The position numbers were made by a program, and so were the translations under genes. Positions 6,450-15,734 of a DNA stretch of 64,000 bases are shown here, piece after piece. The stretch is from Rhodobacter sp. (GTDB taxonomy: Bacteria > Pseudomonadota > Alphaproteobacteria > Rhodobacterales > Rhodobacteraceae). Numbering within the stretch: position 1 is the first letter of the stretch; every line of letters begins with the position of its first letter. The notes beneath the pieces are model-generated. The model was not told the origin of the DNA, did not search any database, and worked only from the letters and a program-made list of their open reading frames with translations. The stretch covers positions 220,912-284,911 of the forward strand of contig JADJAB010000006.1 of assembly GCA_016704435.1 (NCBI GenBank), written 5' to 3'.

Positions 6450-9316
6450 CCCAGCCCAAGCTGAATCTGTCGCCCCCGGTGTCGGACGAGGTGCGTCAGA
6501 CCACCTGCTACATGTGCGCCGGCCGTTGCGGCATCAACGTGCATCTGAAGGACGGCCGCGTCAGCTATATCGAGGGCAACCGCGATCATCCGGTCAACAA
6601 GGGCGTTCTTTGCGCCAAGGGTGCCAGCGGCATCATGCAGGTTACCGCGCCGTCGCGCCTGCGCGCGCCATTGCGGCGGGTGGGGCCGCGCGGGTCGGGC
6701 GCCTTCGAGGAAATCAGCTGGGACGAAGCGCTTGAACTCGCGGTCTCCTGGATGAAGCCGCTGCGTGAGACGGCGCCGGAAAAGCTGGCTTTTTTCACCG
6801 GCCGCGACCAGTCGCAATCGCTGACCGGCTGGTGGGCGCAAGCCTTCGGCACGCCTAACTACGCCGCGCATGGCGGGTTCTGTTCGGTGAACATGGCGGC
6901 GGGAGGCATCTACACCATCGGCGGCGCGTTCTGGGAATTCGGCCAGCCCGACTGGGAGAGGACGGAGCTTTTTGTGATGTTCGGCGTGGCCGAAGACCAT
7001 GACAGCAACCCGCTCAAGATCGGCATCGGCAAGCTGAAGGCGCGCGGTGCGCGGGTGATCAGCGTCAACCCGGTGCGCACCGGCTATTCGGCGGTGGCCG
7101 ACGACTGGTATGCGATCACGCCGGGCACCGACGGCCTGTTGATCCTCAGCCTCGTCCATTGCCTTCTCGAGGCGGGGAAGATCGACCTCGACTATCTGGC
7201 GCAGTGGACCAACGCGCCGATGCTGGTGAACGCGGCCGAGGGGCCGGAGAAGGGATTGTTCGTTCGCAATGCCGAAAGCCAGCCTTTCGTGATCGACCGT
7301 CGCACCGGCCAGCCCGCGCCCTGGGATGGCGCGGGAGTGGAGCCGGACCTCGGCGCGGACTGGCAGGGGAACCGCAGTGTTTTCCGCCACCTGGCCGAGA
7401 CTTATCTTGGGCCGGCCTACGCCCCCGAAGCCGTCGCCGACCGTTGCGGCATCGCCGCCCCGCGCATCCGCGCGCTGGCCGCCGAACTCGCAGAGGCGGC
7501 TTTTGACCGCGCCTTTGCCGTGCCGCGGCCCTGGACGGATTTTCGCGGCAACCGGCATGAAACCATGCAGGGCCGCCCGGTGTCGTTCCACGCGATGCGC
7601 GGGATTTCGGCGCATTCCAACGGCTTTCAGACCGCCCGCGCGCTGCATCTGCTGCAGATCCTGCTTGGGTCGGTCGAGGCGCCCGGCGGCTACCGGCTGA
7701 AGCCGCCCTATCCAAAGCCGGTCGAGGCCCATCCGACGCCGCATTTCGTGACCGTTCCCGGCAAGCCGCTGTCGGGCCCGCATCTGGGATATGTGCGCGG
7801 GCCGGACGACCTTGCGCTGCTGCCCGACGGCAGCCCGGCGCGGATCGACAAGGCGTTTTCCTGGGAGAACCCGTTCTCGGCGCATGGGCTGATGCATATG
7901 GTCATCCCCAACGCCCATGCCGGCGATCCCTACCGCATCGACACGCTGTTTCTCTACATGGCGAACATGGCGTGGAATTCTTCGATGAACACCGCGCAGG
8001 TCATGGAAATGCTGACCGCGAAAGAGGGCGACGACTACGTCATCCCGCGCATTATCTATTCCGATGCCTATGCCTCCGAGATGGTCGCCTATGCCGACCT
8101 GATCCTGCCCGACACTACCTATCTGGAACGCCACGACTGCATTTCCATGCTGGACCGGCCGATCTCGGAACCCGATGCGGCGGGTGATGCGATCCGTTGG
8201 CCGGTGGTGGCGCCGGACCGCCCCGGTTCTTTCGGCGTGCGGGGGTTTCAGTCGGTGCTGCTGGATCTGGGGGCAAGGCTGGGCCTGCCAGGGATGGTGA
8301 ACGAGGACGGCACGCCAAAATACCGCGACTATGCCGACTACATGGTGACCCACCAGCGCCGCCCCGGCGTGGGGCCGCTGATCGGCTTTCGCGGGGATGG
8401 AACGGCCGAGGGGCGGGGTGCGCCGAACCCCGATCAGTTGCAACGCTATATCGAGAATGGCGCCTTCTATCAGGCGCATGTGCCCGAAGAGGCTGCGTTT
8501 TTCAAACCCTGGAACGCCGCCTATCAGGACTGGGCGGTGCGGTTGGGCATCTACGAGACGCCGCAGCCCTATCTCTTTTCGCTATGGTCCGAGCCGATGC
8601 GCCGGTTTCAGCTGGCCGCCGAGGGCCATGGCCCGCGCCAGCCGCCCGACCATCTGCGCGCAAGGCTGAAACAGGCGATGCACCCGTTGCCGATCTGGTA
8701 TCCGCCCTATGGCGATGCGGACGCGGCCTTCGGCTACAAGGTCCACGCGCTGACCCAGCGGCCGATGGACATGTATCACTCCTGGGGCAGCCAGAACGCC
8801 TGGCTGCGCCAGATCCGGGGGCGGAACCTGTTGTATCTGCCGACGAAGATCTGGCTTGGGCAGGGGTTCGAGGCGGGCGATTGGGCGCGGGTCAGCTCTC
8901 GTTCCGGGCTGATCACGGTGCCGGTGGCGCATATGGCGGCGCTGAACGAAAACACCGTCTGGACATGGAACGCGATTGGCAAGCGCAAGGGTGCCTGGGC
9001 GCTGGCGCCGGATGCGCCCGAGGCGACGGTGGGTTTCCTGCTGAACCACCTGATCTCCGAGCTTCTGCCGCGACAGGAGGGCGGGCCGCGGCTGTCGAAC
9101 TCGGACCCGGTGACGGGGCAGGCGGCCTGGTTCGACCAGAGGGTGCGGCTGGAGCGGGTGCCCGCGGCCGAACGGCCGGCGCAAAGCGCGCCGAGCTTTC
9201 CTGAATTGCCCGACGTGCCGCGCGCGGGTGGGGGTCGGGTGCAAAATTTCTCGAAGAATCTTGACCGGAATTTTCGAGAATTCCGGGGCCCGCGCGATCC
9301 GGAGGGTGCGCCATGA
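6446..9316 (+). CDS. soeA: sulfite dehydrogenase (quinone) molybdopterin subunit SoeA
   Basis: This is the catalytic subunit of a complex iron-sulfur molybdoenzyme, 956 residues. An N-terminal [4Fe-4S] site is visible as Cys21, Cys24, Cys28 and Cys56 (CYMCAGRCG and GVLCAKG). The molybdenum ligand is probably Cys146 in HGGFCSVNMAAGG. There is no Tat signal, so it stays in the cytoplasm, as established for SoeABC. The family also contains polysulfide, thiosulfate and DMSO reductases. Sulfite oxidation is favoured because the operon releases sulfite through Xsc, and xsc-soe neighbourhoods are known in marine Rhodobacteraceae. The last 25 residues before GPRDPEGAP are encoded by an intergenic-type repeat (see 9241-9289). 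Confidence 0.85.
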   Translation: MTQPKLNLSPPVSDEVRQTTCYMCAGRCGINVHLKDGRVSYIEGNRDHPVNKGVLCAKGASGIMQVTAPSRLRAPLRRVGPRGSGAFEEISWDEALELAVSWMKPLRETAPEKLAFFTGRDQSQSLTGWWAQAFGTPNYAAHGGFCSVNMAAGGIYTIGGAFWEFGQPDWERTELFVMFGVAEDHDSNPLKIGIGKLKARGARVISVNPVRTGYSAVADDWYAITPGTDGLLILSLVHCLLEAGKIDLDYLAQWTNAPMLVNAAEGPEKGLFVRNAESQPFVIDRRTGQPAPWDGAGVEPDLGADWQGNRSVFRHLAETYLGPAYAPEAVADRCGIAAPRIRALAAELAEAAFDRAFAVPRPWTDFRGNRHETMQGRPVSFHAMRGISAHSNGFQTARALHLLQILLGSVEAPGGYRLKPPYPKPVEAHPTPHFVTVPGKPLSGPHLGYVRGPDDLALLPDGSPARIDKAFSWENPFSAHGLMHMVIPNAHAGDPYRIDTLFLYMANMAWNSSMNTAQVMEMLTAKEGDDYVIPRIIYSDAYASEMVAYADLILPDTTYLERHDCISMLDRPISEPDAAGDAIRWPVVAPDRPGSFGVRGFQSVLLDLGARLGLPGMVNEDGTPKYRDYADYMVTHQRRPGVGPLIGFRGDGTAEGRGAPNPDQLQRYIENGAFYQAHVPEEAAFFKPWNAAYQDWAVRLGIYETPQPYLFSLWSEPMRRFQLAAEGHGPRQPPDHLRARLKQAMHPLPIWYPPYGDADAAFGYKVHALTQRPMDMYHSWGSQNAWLRQIRGRNLLYLPTKIWLGQGFEAGDWARVSSRSGLITVPVAHMAALNENTVWTWNAIGKRKGAWALAPDAPEATVGFLLNHLISELLPRQEGGPRLSNSDPVTGQAAWFDQRVRLERVPAAERPAQSAPSFPELPDVPRAGGGRVQNFSKNLDRNFREFRGPRDPEGAP
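9241..9289 (+). repeat. intergenic-type palindromic repeat inside the end of soeA
   Basis: This block contains the palindrome CCGGAATT-TTCGAG-AATTCCGG (9265-9286), preceded by a variant of GCAAATTTCTCGAAGAATCTTG. Nearly the same block occurs at 37019-37065 between two genes. Here it is read through as coding sequence (VQNFSKNLDRNFREFRG), so a dispersed repeat appears to have been captured by the soeA reading frame. Confidence 0.6.
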
Positions 9317-10047
9317 CCTGCCTGCCTGCAAAGGTCGACAAGACGCTAGGTCTGGTGATCGACCTTGACACCTGCGTCGGCTGTCAGGCCTGCGTCACCG
9401 CCTGCAAGGGCTGGAACGATCAGGGGTACGGCGTGCCCTTGTCGGATCAGGATCCCTATGGTGCCGACCCCTCGGGCACCTTCCTCAACCGGGTGCATTC
9501 CTATCAGGTCGAGGTTGCCGATGCCGCGCCGCAGATCGTGAACTTCCCGCGCTCTTGCCTGCATTGCGCCGACGCGCCCTGCGTCACCGTTTGCCCGACC
9601 GGCGCCAGCTACAAGCGGGCCGAGGATGGCATCGTGCTGGTCAACGAAGACGCCTGCATCGGCTGTGGCCTCTGCGCCTGGGCCTGCCCCTATGGCGCAC
9701 GCGAGATGGATGCGGCGGCCGGGGTGATGAAGAAATGCACCCTTTGCGTCGACCGCATCTATAACGACCAGCTGCCCGAACAGGATCGAGAGCCCGCCTG
9801 TGTGCGCACCTGCCCGACCGGCGCGCGGCATTTCGGCGACCTGTCGAACCCGCAAAGCGCGGTCTCCAGGCTGGTCGAGGCGCGTGGCGGTTATGCCCTG
9901 ATGCCCGAGATCGGCACCGGGCCCGTCAACCGCTACCTGCCGCCGCGCAAGAAGGGGGCTGGCCTTTCCGGCCCCTTGACCGCGCTGGTGGATCTGCCGG
10001 CGACGGGCCTGGCGGGCTGGCTTGACCGGCTTCTGGGAAAGCTCTGA
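9313..10047 (+). CDS. soeB: SoeB, four-cluster iron-sulfur electron-transfer subunit
   Basis: This 244-residue ferredoxin-like subunit passes electrons from SoeA to the membrane subunit. Four cysteine groups for [4Fe-4S] clusters are visible: CVGCQACVTACKGWN, CLHCADAPCVTVCPTG, CIGCGLCAWACPYG and CTLCVDRI with CVRTCPTG. This is the DmsB/PsrB/NrfC pattern. ATGA overlap with soeA and TGATG contact with soeC show a coupled three-subunit operon. It is cytoplasmic, with no signal peptide. Confidence 0.93.
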   Translation: MTCLPAKVDKTLGLVIDLDTCVGCQACVTACKGWNDQGYGVPLSDQDPYGADPSGTFLNRVHSYQVEVADAAPQIVNFPRSCLHCADAPCVTVCPTGASYKRAEDGIVLVNEDACIGCGLCAWACPYGAREMDAAAGVMKKCTLCVDRIYNDQLPEQDREPACVRTCPTGARHFGDLSNPQSAVSRLVEARGGYALMPEIGTGPVNRYLPPRKKGAGLSGPLTALVDLPATGLAGWLDRLLGKL

Positions 10048-10922
10048 TGCATCCTGCCCCCTCGGTCATCCTGTTCACGGTCCTCTCCGGCGCCGGTTTC
10101 GGGTATCTTGCCTTTCTTGCCCTTGGCTTTCCGGCCGTCGCGGGCTGGGCGGGTTTTGCGGCATGGGGGTTCGGTTACGCGATGGCGGTGTCTGGCTTGC
10201 TGGCCTCGACCTTCCACCTTGGCAACCCGCAACGCGCGCTGCTTGCCTTCTCGCAGTGGCGGTCAAGCTGGCTTAGCCGCGAGGCCTGGACCTCGGTCGC
10301 GGCTCTTACGGCGCTGGCCCCGATGGCGCTGTCGGACTGGCTGGGCCTTGGCCTGCTGCGCGGCTTCGGGCTGGTCGGCGCGGCGTTCTGTGCGGCGACG
10401 GTGATCTCGACCGCGATGATCTATGCGCAAATGAAGACGGTGCCGCGCTGGCGCGACTGGTCGACGCCCGTGATGTTTGCAGCCTTTGCCGTGGCGGGCG
10501 GGGGCGTCCTGGCCGCACCGCCGGTCTGGGCGGCGGCGCTGGCACTTGCGCCGGGCGCGGCGCTGATCCTGAGTTTCCGGCGAGGTGACGGGGCCTTTGC
10601 GGCGGCGGGTCACAGCCTGGGCAGCGCTACCGGGCTGGACCGGCTAGGCCAACCGTCAGTGTTCGAGCAGCCGCATACCGGCGGCAACTACCTTATGCGC
10701 GAGATGATCCATGTCGTCGGCCGGCGCCACGCCGCCAGGCTGCGCCCTATCGCCCTGCTTCTGGCGGCGGCGGTGCCGGCGCTGCTGCTGGTGATCCTGC
10801 CCGTGCCCCTTGCGCGCCCGCTGGCCTTTGCAATTCATCTTGCCGGAGCACTGGCCGCGCGCTGGCTGTTCTTTGCCGAGGCCGAGCATGTCGTGGGGCT
10901 ATACTACGGCAAGCGCGGCTGA
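10047..10922 (+). CDS. soeC: SoeC, DmsC-like membrane anchor and quinone site
   Basis: This is an integral membrane protein of 291 residues with about eight hydrophobic helices, the third subunit of the molybdoenzyme. It anchors SoeAB to the inner face of the membrane and hands electrons to the quinone pool. The HLGNPQRALLAFSQWRSSWLSRE segment of the DmsC family lies near residues 58-80. ATG overlaps the soeB stop. The mutase gene follows 13 bases later. Confidence 0.88.
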   Translation: MHPAPSVILFTVLSGAGFGYLAFLALGFPAVAGWAGFAAWGFGYAMAVSGLLASTFHLGNPQRALLAFSQWRSSWLSREAWTSVAALTALAPMALSDWLGLGLLRGFGLVGAAFCAATVISTAMIYAQMKTVPRWRDWSTPVMFAAFAVAGGGVLAAPPVWAAALALAPGAALILSFRRGDGAFAAAGHSLGSATGLDRLGQPSVFEQPHTGGNYLMREMIHVVGRRHAARLRPIALLLAAAVPALLLVILPVPLARPLAFAIHLAGALAARWLFFAEAEHVVGLYYGKRG

Positions 10923-10935
10923 CAGGAGGATTGCC

Positions 10936-12301
10936 ATGCTGAATTGCTTCAAGGCCTATGACATCCGCGGCCGTCTGGGAGACGAGCTGAACGAGGACAT
11001 CGCCCGCCGCATCGGCCGGGCCTTTGCCGAGGTGCTGGGCGCCTGCCGGGTGGCGGTGGGGCGCGATTGCCGCGCCTCGTCGGCGGCGCTGATGGCGGCG
11101 ACGGTCGAAGGGCTGGTCGCCGCCGGGGCCGAGGTGCTGGACCTTGGCCTGTGCGGCACCGAAGAGATGTATCACGCCGTGACCTGGCTGGGCGCCGATG
11201 GCGGGATCGAGGTGACGGCCTCGCACAATCCGATGGATTACAACGGGATGAAGATGGTGCGGCGGGGCTCTGCGCCGCTGGACGCCGCTTCGGGGTTGCA
11301 GGCGATCCATGACCTGGCCGATGCGGCGGTCTTTGCCGAACCGGCCGAAAAGGGGCGGGTGACAGCGGCCGGGGGCGCTCGCGCAGCCTATGTCGCCACC
11401 GTCGCGGATTTCGTCGATGTCGCGGCGCTGCGGCCGCTGCGTGTGCTGGTCAACTGCGGCAATGGTGCGGCGGGGCCCACATTCGACGCGCTGGCGGCCG
11501 AACTGGCCGCGCGCGGCGCGCCCCTGCGTTTCACCCGCCTGCACCATGACCCCGACGGCAGCTTTCCCAATGGCATCCCGAACCCGCTGCTGCCGGAAAA
11601 CCAGCCAGTCACCGCGCAGGCCGTGGTGGCGGCGGGTGCCGATCTGGGCATCGCCTTCGACGGCGATTTCGACCGCTGTTTCCTGTTCGATGCGACCGGC
11701 GCTTTCGTGCCCGGCGAATATGTGGTGGCACTGCTGGCCGAGGCTTTTCTCGTGCGGGAGCCGGGCGCGGTGATCGTGCATGACCCGCGGGTGATCCGGG
11801 CGACCGAAGAGGCCGTGGCGCGCGGCGGCGGGCGGGCGGTGGCGGCGCGGACCGGGCATGCCTTTCTCAAGCAGACCATGCGGGAGACCGGCGCGGTCTA
11901 TGGCGGCGAGATGTCGGCGCACCACTATTTCCGCGATTTCATGGCCTGCGACAGCGGCATGATCCCCTGGCTTCTGGTGATCGACCTCATGAGCCGCCGC
12001 GGCGCTTCTCTTGCCGATCTGGTCGGCCGGAGGCGGCGCGAGTATCCCTCTTCGGGCGAGATCAACGTTCGGGTGGCGGATGTGGCGGTGGCGGTGGCGC
12101 GTGTCGAGGCGGCGCGGGGCGGTGCCGCACGGGCGCGCGACGTGACCGGACGGCCTGTCGCTGGATTTCGGGGCGTGGCGGCTGAACCTGCGGGCCTCGA
12201 ACACCGAACCGCTGTTGCGGCTGAACGTCGAGGCGCGCGGCGATGCCGGGCTGGTGGAGCGCGGCGTGGCCCAGGTGCGCGCCCTGGTCGCGACGGGGTG
12301 A
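10936..12301 (+). CDS. manB: phosphomannomutase/phosphoglucomutase, frameshifted near its end
   Basis: Alpha-D-phosphohexomutase interconverts mannose-6-P/mannose-1-P (and often glucose-P), feeding surface polysaccharide precursors. Seen in order: N-terminal YDIRG, catalytic phosphoserine Ser96 in TASHNPMDYNG, metal loop DGDFDR (Asp242, 244, 246) and sugar-binding GEMSAHHYF. The phosphate-binding motif of domain 4 (RASNTEPLLRLNVEARG) is in a different frame. Removing one G at 12148-12149 joins the two frames into a normal 454-residue enzyme that stops at 12301. The shift is probably a sequence error. The gene follows soeC by 13 bases with a good GGAGGA site, but its role is unrelated to sulfite. 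Confidence 0.85.
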
Positions 12302-12613
12302 TGCGGCCGGCGGTGAAGCAATTGCGCGCCTGCCGGCGCAAGGCTTGTTGTCTTGCAGAGGTCCCGCCCGTTTCGGGTGCCGGCTGATGGAGGGGCGCAG
12401 CCCCTCCAAACCTCCCCGGCATATTTGCCCCAAAGCGGAAGGCGGGAAACATGCCTGGTTTTCCTCTTTGCCGAAGCATTCTCCGGGGGGCGCGGCGAAC
12501 GCCGTCATTCGCCCATGGGGGTGGAAGCCCCCATCGCCGGAGCCGGTTGGCGCATCGCGCCAGAGGCGAGAAAAGGGACTTGCGCCGCAAGGCGCGCTAT
12601 CGCCTTGCCGGCC
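12302..12613. other. intergenic region without a recognisable gene
   Basis: I see no supported gene here. It holds a strong inverted repeat at 12389-12407 and, after it, the CCTCCCCGGCATATTTGCC block that is typical of dispersed intergenic repeats in this family. It separates manB from a convergent small gene. Confidence 0.5.
12389..12407. terminator. GC hairpin of a family-typical intergenic repeat
   Basis: A perfect stem GGAGGGGC / GCCCCTCC with a three-base loop. There is no T-tract, so it may act as an mRNA-end stabiliser or attenuator rather than a classical Rho-independent terminator. Confidence 0.45.
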
Positions 12614-12952
12614 TCAATGCAGGGCCGCGCCGGGAGATTGTGCCGTGTCGCGGCGGATCGGCCAGCCGGGTCGTGGCTTCAGTTGCTGCTGGACCGGCTT
12701 CACCGTCACCACATGCGTGGCGCGGTCTTCCCAGTAGCGCGGGTCCTGACGGATCTTGGGCGGGAGCAGGTAGACGTTGAACACCAGCCGTTTGCGCAAG
12801 GCAACCTCGGCCGCGTTCCAGCGGCCGCTGCGCTGGTCGGCGGGCGCGGCGATCAGGGCTGCTCGCAAATCCGCCTCGCGCCGGCGCAGGCGGGCGATCT
12901 CGGCCCTTGTGTCGGCCAGTTCATCGGCAAGGCATGCCATCATCGTTGTCAT
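12614..12952 (-). CDS. small cytoplasmic protein with N-terminal coiled coil, unknown function
   Basis: The protein has 112 residues. Residues 5-35 (ADELADTRAEIARLRRREADLR) form a heptad-like charged helix, likely a coiled coil. The C-terminal half is basic and contains YLLPPKIRQDPRYWEDR. ATG at 12952 is preferred because GAAAGGGG lies just upstream. A longer version would start inside the intergenic region. Not recognised; no signal peptide or membrane segment. Confidence 0.6.
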   Translation of the reverse strand: MTTMMACLADELADTRAEIARLRRREADLRAALIAAPADQRSGRWNAAEVALRKRLVFNVYLLPPKIRQDPRYWEDRATHVVTVKPVQQQLKPRPGWPIRRDTAQSPGAALH

Positions 12953-13151
12953 CGCGGCCCCTTTCTGGTGCATGTTTCCGGAATGTTCCGGATGAGACTG
13001 CGGCAGAAGGCTTAACGCCCGGTTAGCGAAGACCCCACGGCATGCGGCAGGCCGGCTCGCGTTCCTTTCGCGCGCAGGCGGGCCTTGCCAAAGCCGGGTC
13101 GGCGGCGCAGGTTCGGGGCATTGGTATTTTCCTGACGGCACGAGGCAGGGC

Positions 13152-14171
13152 ATGTGGGACTTCAGCATTGGTCGGGCGATCGGCCTGATGGTCGGGACGG
13201 CCCCTTTCGTTCTGTTCCGGGTGATCGTCTACTTCGCCATTTCGGCGGCTTTCGTTGTGGTCACCGGCACCGGCGCCGGGGTCGGCTATGGTGTCGGCAT
13301 GTTCGGCGATGACGATTTTCAGGCCAGTTCCACCGCCTGGGGTGCCTTTGCCGGCTTCGGCCTGACGGCGGGCGTCATCTTCTTTCTGCGCGACTACATC
13401 CTCTATATCGTCAAGGCCGGCCATATCGCCGTGATGGTGGAGTTGCTGGAGGGTCGCGAGATCCCCGGCGGGCAGGGCCAGATCGACTATGCCCGCGGCA
13501 TCGTCACCGAACGCTTCGGCCAGGCCTCGGCCCTTTTCGCGCTGGATCAGTTGATCAAGGGCGTGGTGGGCGCCATCACCGGGCTGATCCAGGGCATCCT
13601 GACCATATTCCCGATCCCTGGCCTTGAACGCATCATGGGTGTGGTGCGGGCCTATCTGCGGCTGGCCGTCGGGCTGGTGGACGAGGTGATCCTGGCCCAT
13701 GCCATCCGCACCCGCGCCGACAACCCGTGGAAATCGGCGCAGGAGGCGCTGGTGCTTTACGCCCAGAACGCGCGGCCGATGCTGATCAACGCCGCCTGGC
13801 TGACCTTGATCACCTGGGGGCTGGCCTTCGTGATCTTCCTGGTCATGCTGGCCCCGGCGGCGGGCGTCGTCTACCTGCTGCCCGGCAAGGCGACGGCGGG
13901 AATGCTGGTCTTTGCCGTGCTCTTTGCCTGGGCTGTCAAGGCCGCCGTGATCGAGCCTTTCGCCCTGGCCTGCCTGCTGCAGGTCTATTTCAAGGAGACC
14001 GAGGGCGAGGTGCCGAACCCGGACTGGCAGGCCAAGCTGGAAAACGCCTCGACCAAGTTCCGAAAGCTGGGCGAGCGGGCGATGCAATGGGTTGGCGGTC
14101 GGGCGGGCGGCAGTCGGGCGGCAGACGGCAAGGCGGCAGACGGGCAGGGCGCGCCAGGGGGGACGGTATGA
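13152..14171 (+). CDS. multi-pass membrane protein of unknown function
   Basis: The protein has 339 residues with about 5-6 hydrophobic segments: two near the N-terminus (residues 8-60), one at 64-85, and two between 210 and 275. Between them is a long amphipathic stretch including DQLIKGVVGAITGLIQGIL. The C-terminal 30 residues are Gly/Ala/Asp-rich and probably disordered. It overlaps the following secreted-protein gene by 4 bases (ATGA), so the two are co-translated. I do not recognise the family. Confidence 0.75.
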   Translation: MWDFSIGRAIGLMVGTAPFVLFRVIVYFAISAAFVVVTGTGAGVGYGVGMFGDDDFQASSTAWGAFAGFGLTAGVIFFLRDYILYIVKAGHIAVMVELLEGREIPGGQGQIDYARGIVTERFGQASALFALDQLIKGVVGAITGLIQGILTIFPIPGLERIMGVVRAYLRLAVGLVDEVILAHAIRTRADNPWKSAQEALVLYAQNARPMLINAAWLTLITWGLAFVIFLVMLAPAAGVVYLLPGKATAGMLVFAVLFAWAVKAAVIEPFALACLLQVYFKETEGEVPNPDWQAKLENASTKFRKLGERAMQWVGGRAGGSRAADGKAADGQGAPGGTV

Positions 14172-14839
14172 AGCAACTGGCGATCTGCCTGGCGCTGATC
14201 GGTGGCTCGGCGCTGGCCGAGCCGGTCGAGGTCAGCTTTACCGCGCCGGCCGCGCTGGCCGATGCGCCAGTGTTCTGGGAGGCGCTGCCGATCGACATCA
14301 CCGGCACCGAGGGAGAGGTCTTTCCCGTCGCCTCGGACGAAGGCATCACCGGGCCCTGGACCGTCGCGCTGGAGCCGGGACTGTGGCAGGTCACGGGCCT
14401 TGCCGGGGCGGATTTCCTGAACGGCCAGGTCACCGTCGCCGCCGCCGGCGAAAGCCATGAGATCGCCATCGAGCCACCGTTGCCGCCTCCGCCCTATGCT
14501 TGCCCCGACGTGGTGGTCTGCCATTTCACCGACAGCCAGACCCTGATCGGCTTTGACCTGCCGCAGGGCTGGGCCGCCGACCAGCCCTTTGTCGCCGACC
14601 TTGGTGGCGGCGTGACGGCCGACCGGGTCAGCGTCGTCTTTTTCGAGGATGCCGAGGGCGAAGGCGGCGAGGCCTGGTTCCTGAACCCCGCCGAATGGTA
14701 TGACGAGATCGGCCCTTGCCGCGAGGTCGCCTTGGGCAATCTGTGCACGCAGAACCTGGGCGAAGTCTCGGAAGGCGCGTTCCAGATCATCGCGCCGTCG
14801 CTGCGCCGGGTCACCGCAGAAGAGGCCGCAGCGCCCTGA
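14168..14839 (+). CDS. exported protein of unknown function
   Basis: The protein has 223 residues and a short signal peptide (MKQLAICLALIGGSALA, cleaved after ALA). The mature protein is acidic, with a predicted beta-rich N-terminal half (VEVSFTAPAALADAPVFWEALP) and a cysteine-containing C-terminal half (YACPDVVVCHF, GPCREVALGNLCTQ) that suggests two disulfides. Coupled to the upstream membrane protein by a 4-base overlap. Function unknown; a periplasmic partner of that membrane protein is plausible. Confidence 0.7.
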   Translation: MKQLAICLALIGGSALAEPVEVSFTAPAALADAPVFWEALPIDITGTEGEVFPVASDEGITGPWTVALEPGLWQVTGLAGADFLNGQVTVAAAGESHEIAIEPPLPPPPYACPDVVVCHFTDSQTLIGFDLPQGWAADQPFVADLGGGVTADRVSVVFFEDAEGEGGEAWFLNPAEWYDEIGPCREVALGNLCTQNLGEVSEGAFQIIAPSLRRVTAEEAAAP

Positions 14840-14972
14840 GCCGGCGGTGCGGCAAGGTGGGGCTGGCAGAATCCCTCCGCATGCGGCAGAAAGAACCCGT
14901 GCGGCCCGTTGCCCTTGGCTGCGGGATGTGCTTAGACATTCAAGAGACACAATCTAAACCGATAGGTTCAGA

Positions 14973-15626
14973 ATGAGCGAGTTCGCCTCCCGCCGCATGA
15001 TGATGGTGGATACCCAGGTCCGCCCCTCGGACGTGACGAAGTTTCCGATCATCGACGCCATGCTGCACGTCCCTCGCGAGGTCTATGTGCCGCGCGACAA
15101 GCTGCAGGCCGCCTATATCGGCGAGAACGTCGAGATTGCCCCCGGCCGCGTGGTGCTGGAGCCGCGGACGCTGGCCAAGATGCTGGATGCGCTGGATATC
15201 CAGCCGGGCGAGATGGTGCTGGATCTGGGCTGCGGGCTTGGCTATTCGGCAGCGGTGATCGCAAGGCTGGCCGATACCGTGGTGGCGGTGGAGGAAGACG
15301 CCGATCTGGCCGCCGAGGCGCAACGGGCGCTGTCGGAGGAAGGCGTGGACAATGCCATCGTGGTGGCCGGTCCGCTGGCCGAAGGTGCGGCCCGGCACGG
15401 CCCCTATGACGTGATCACGATCGAGGGTGGCATCGAAGAGTTGCCCGAGGTACTGGCCGCGCAGTTGAAAGACGGCGGTCGCATCGCGGCGGTCTTCATG
15501 GAGGGGGCCCTGGGCACTGTGAAGACCGGGATCAGGCACGACGGCCGGATCGTCTGGCGCTTTGCCTTTCACGCCGCGGCGCCGCTGCTGGCAGGCTTTG
15601 CCCGGACCCGTGGCTTCGTTCTGTGA
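14973..15626 (+). CDS. pcm: protein-L-isoaspartate O-methyltransferase family protein
   Basis: The protein has 217 residues with a Rossmann methyltransferase core. The SAM-binding motif is DLGCGLGYSAAVIARL at about residues 80-95, and the family N-terminal part carries DTQVRPSDV and PREVYVP. Classical Pcm repairs damaged aspartyl residues. This alphaproteobacterial type is consistently found directly upstream of tolC, as here, so a role linked to the envelope or to the tolC operon cannot be excluded. Confidence 0.85.
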   Translation: MSEFASRRMMMVDTQVRPSDVTKFPIIDAMLHVPREVYVPRDKLQAAYIGENVEIAPGRVVLEPRTLAKMLDALDIQPGEMVLDLGCGLGYSAAVIARLADTVVAVEEDADLAAEAQRALSEEGVDNAIVVAGPLAEGAARHGPYDVITIEGGIEELPEVLAAQLKDGGRIAAVFMEGALGTVKTGIRHDGRIVWRFAFHAAAPLLAGFARTRGFVL

Positions 15627-15734
15627 CGCCGCGCTGATCGCCATGGCGGCTGCGCGCCGCCGCGGCCCGACGACAGATGCACCCGGACCCCGCACATCGG
15701 GCGGAGAGGCGGGCGGAAGACAGGAAGGCAGACG

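Noticed and set aside
6446..10922. DMSO, thiosulfate or polysulfide reductase
   Set aside because: Catalytic subunit has no Tat signal and the operon context produces sulfite; SoeABC explains both better, though biochemical proof is lacking.
12100..12301. Programmed frameshift in manB
   Set aside because: No slippery sequence and stimulatory structure recognised, and many unrelated genes in the window have similar single-base shifts.
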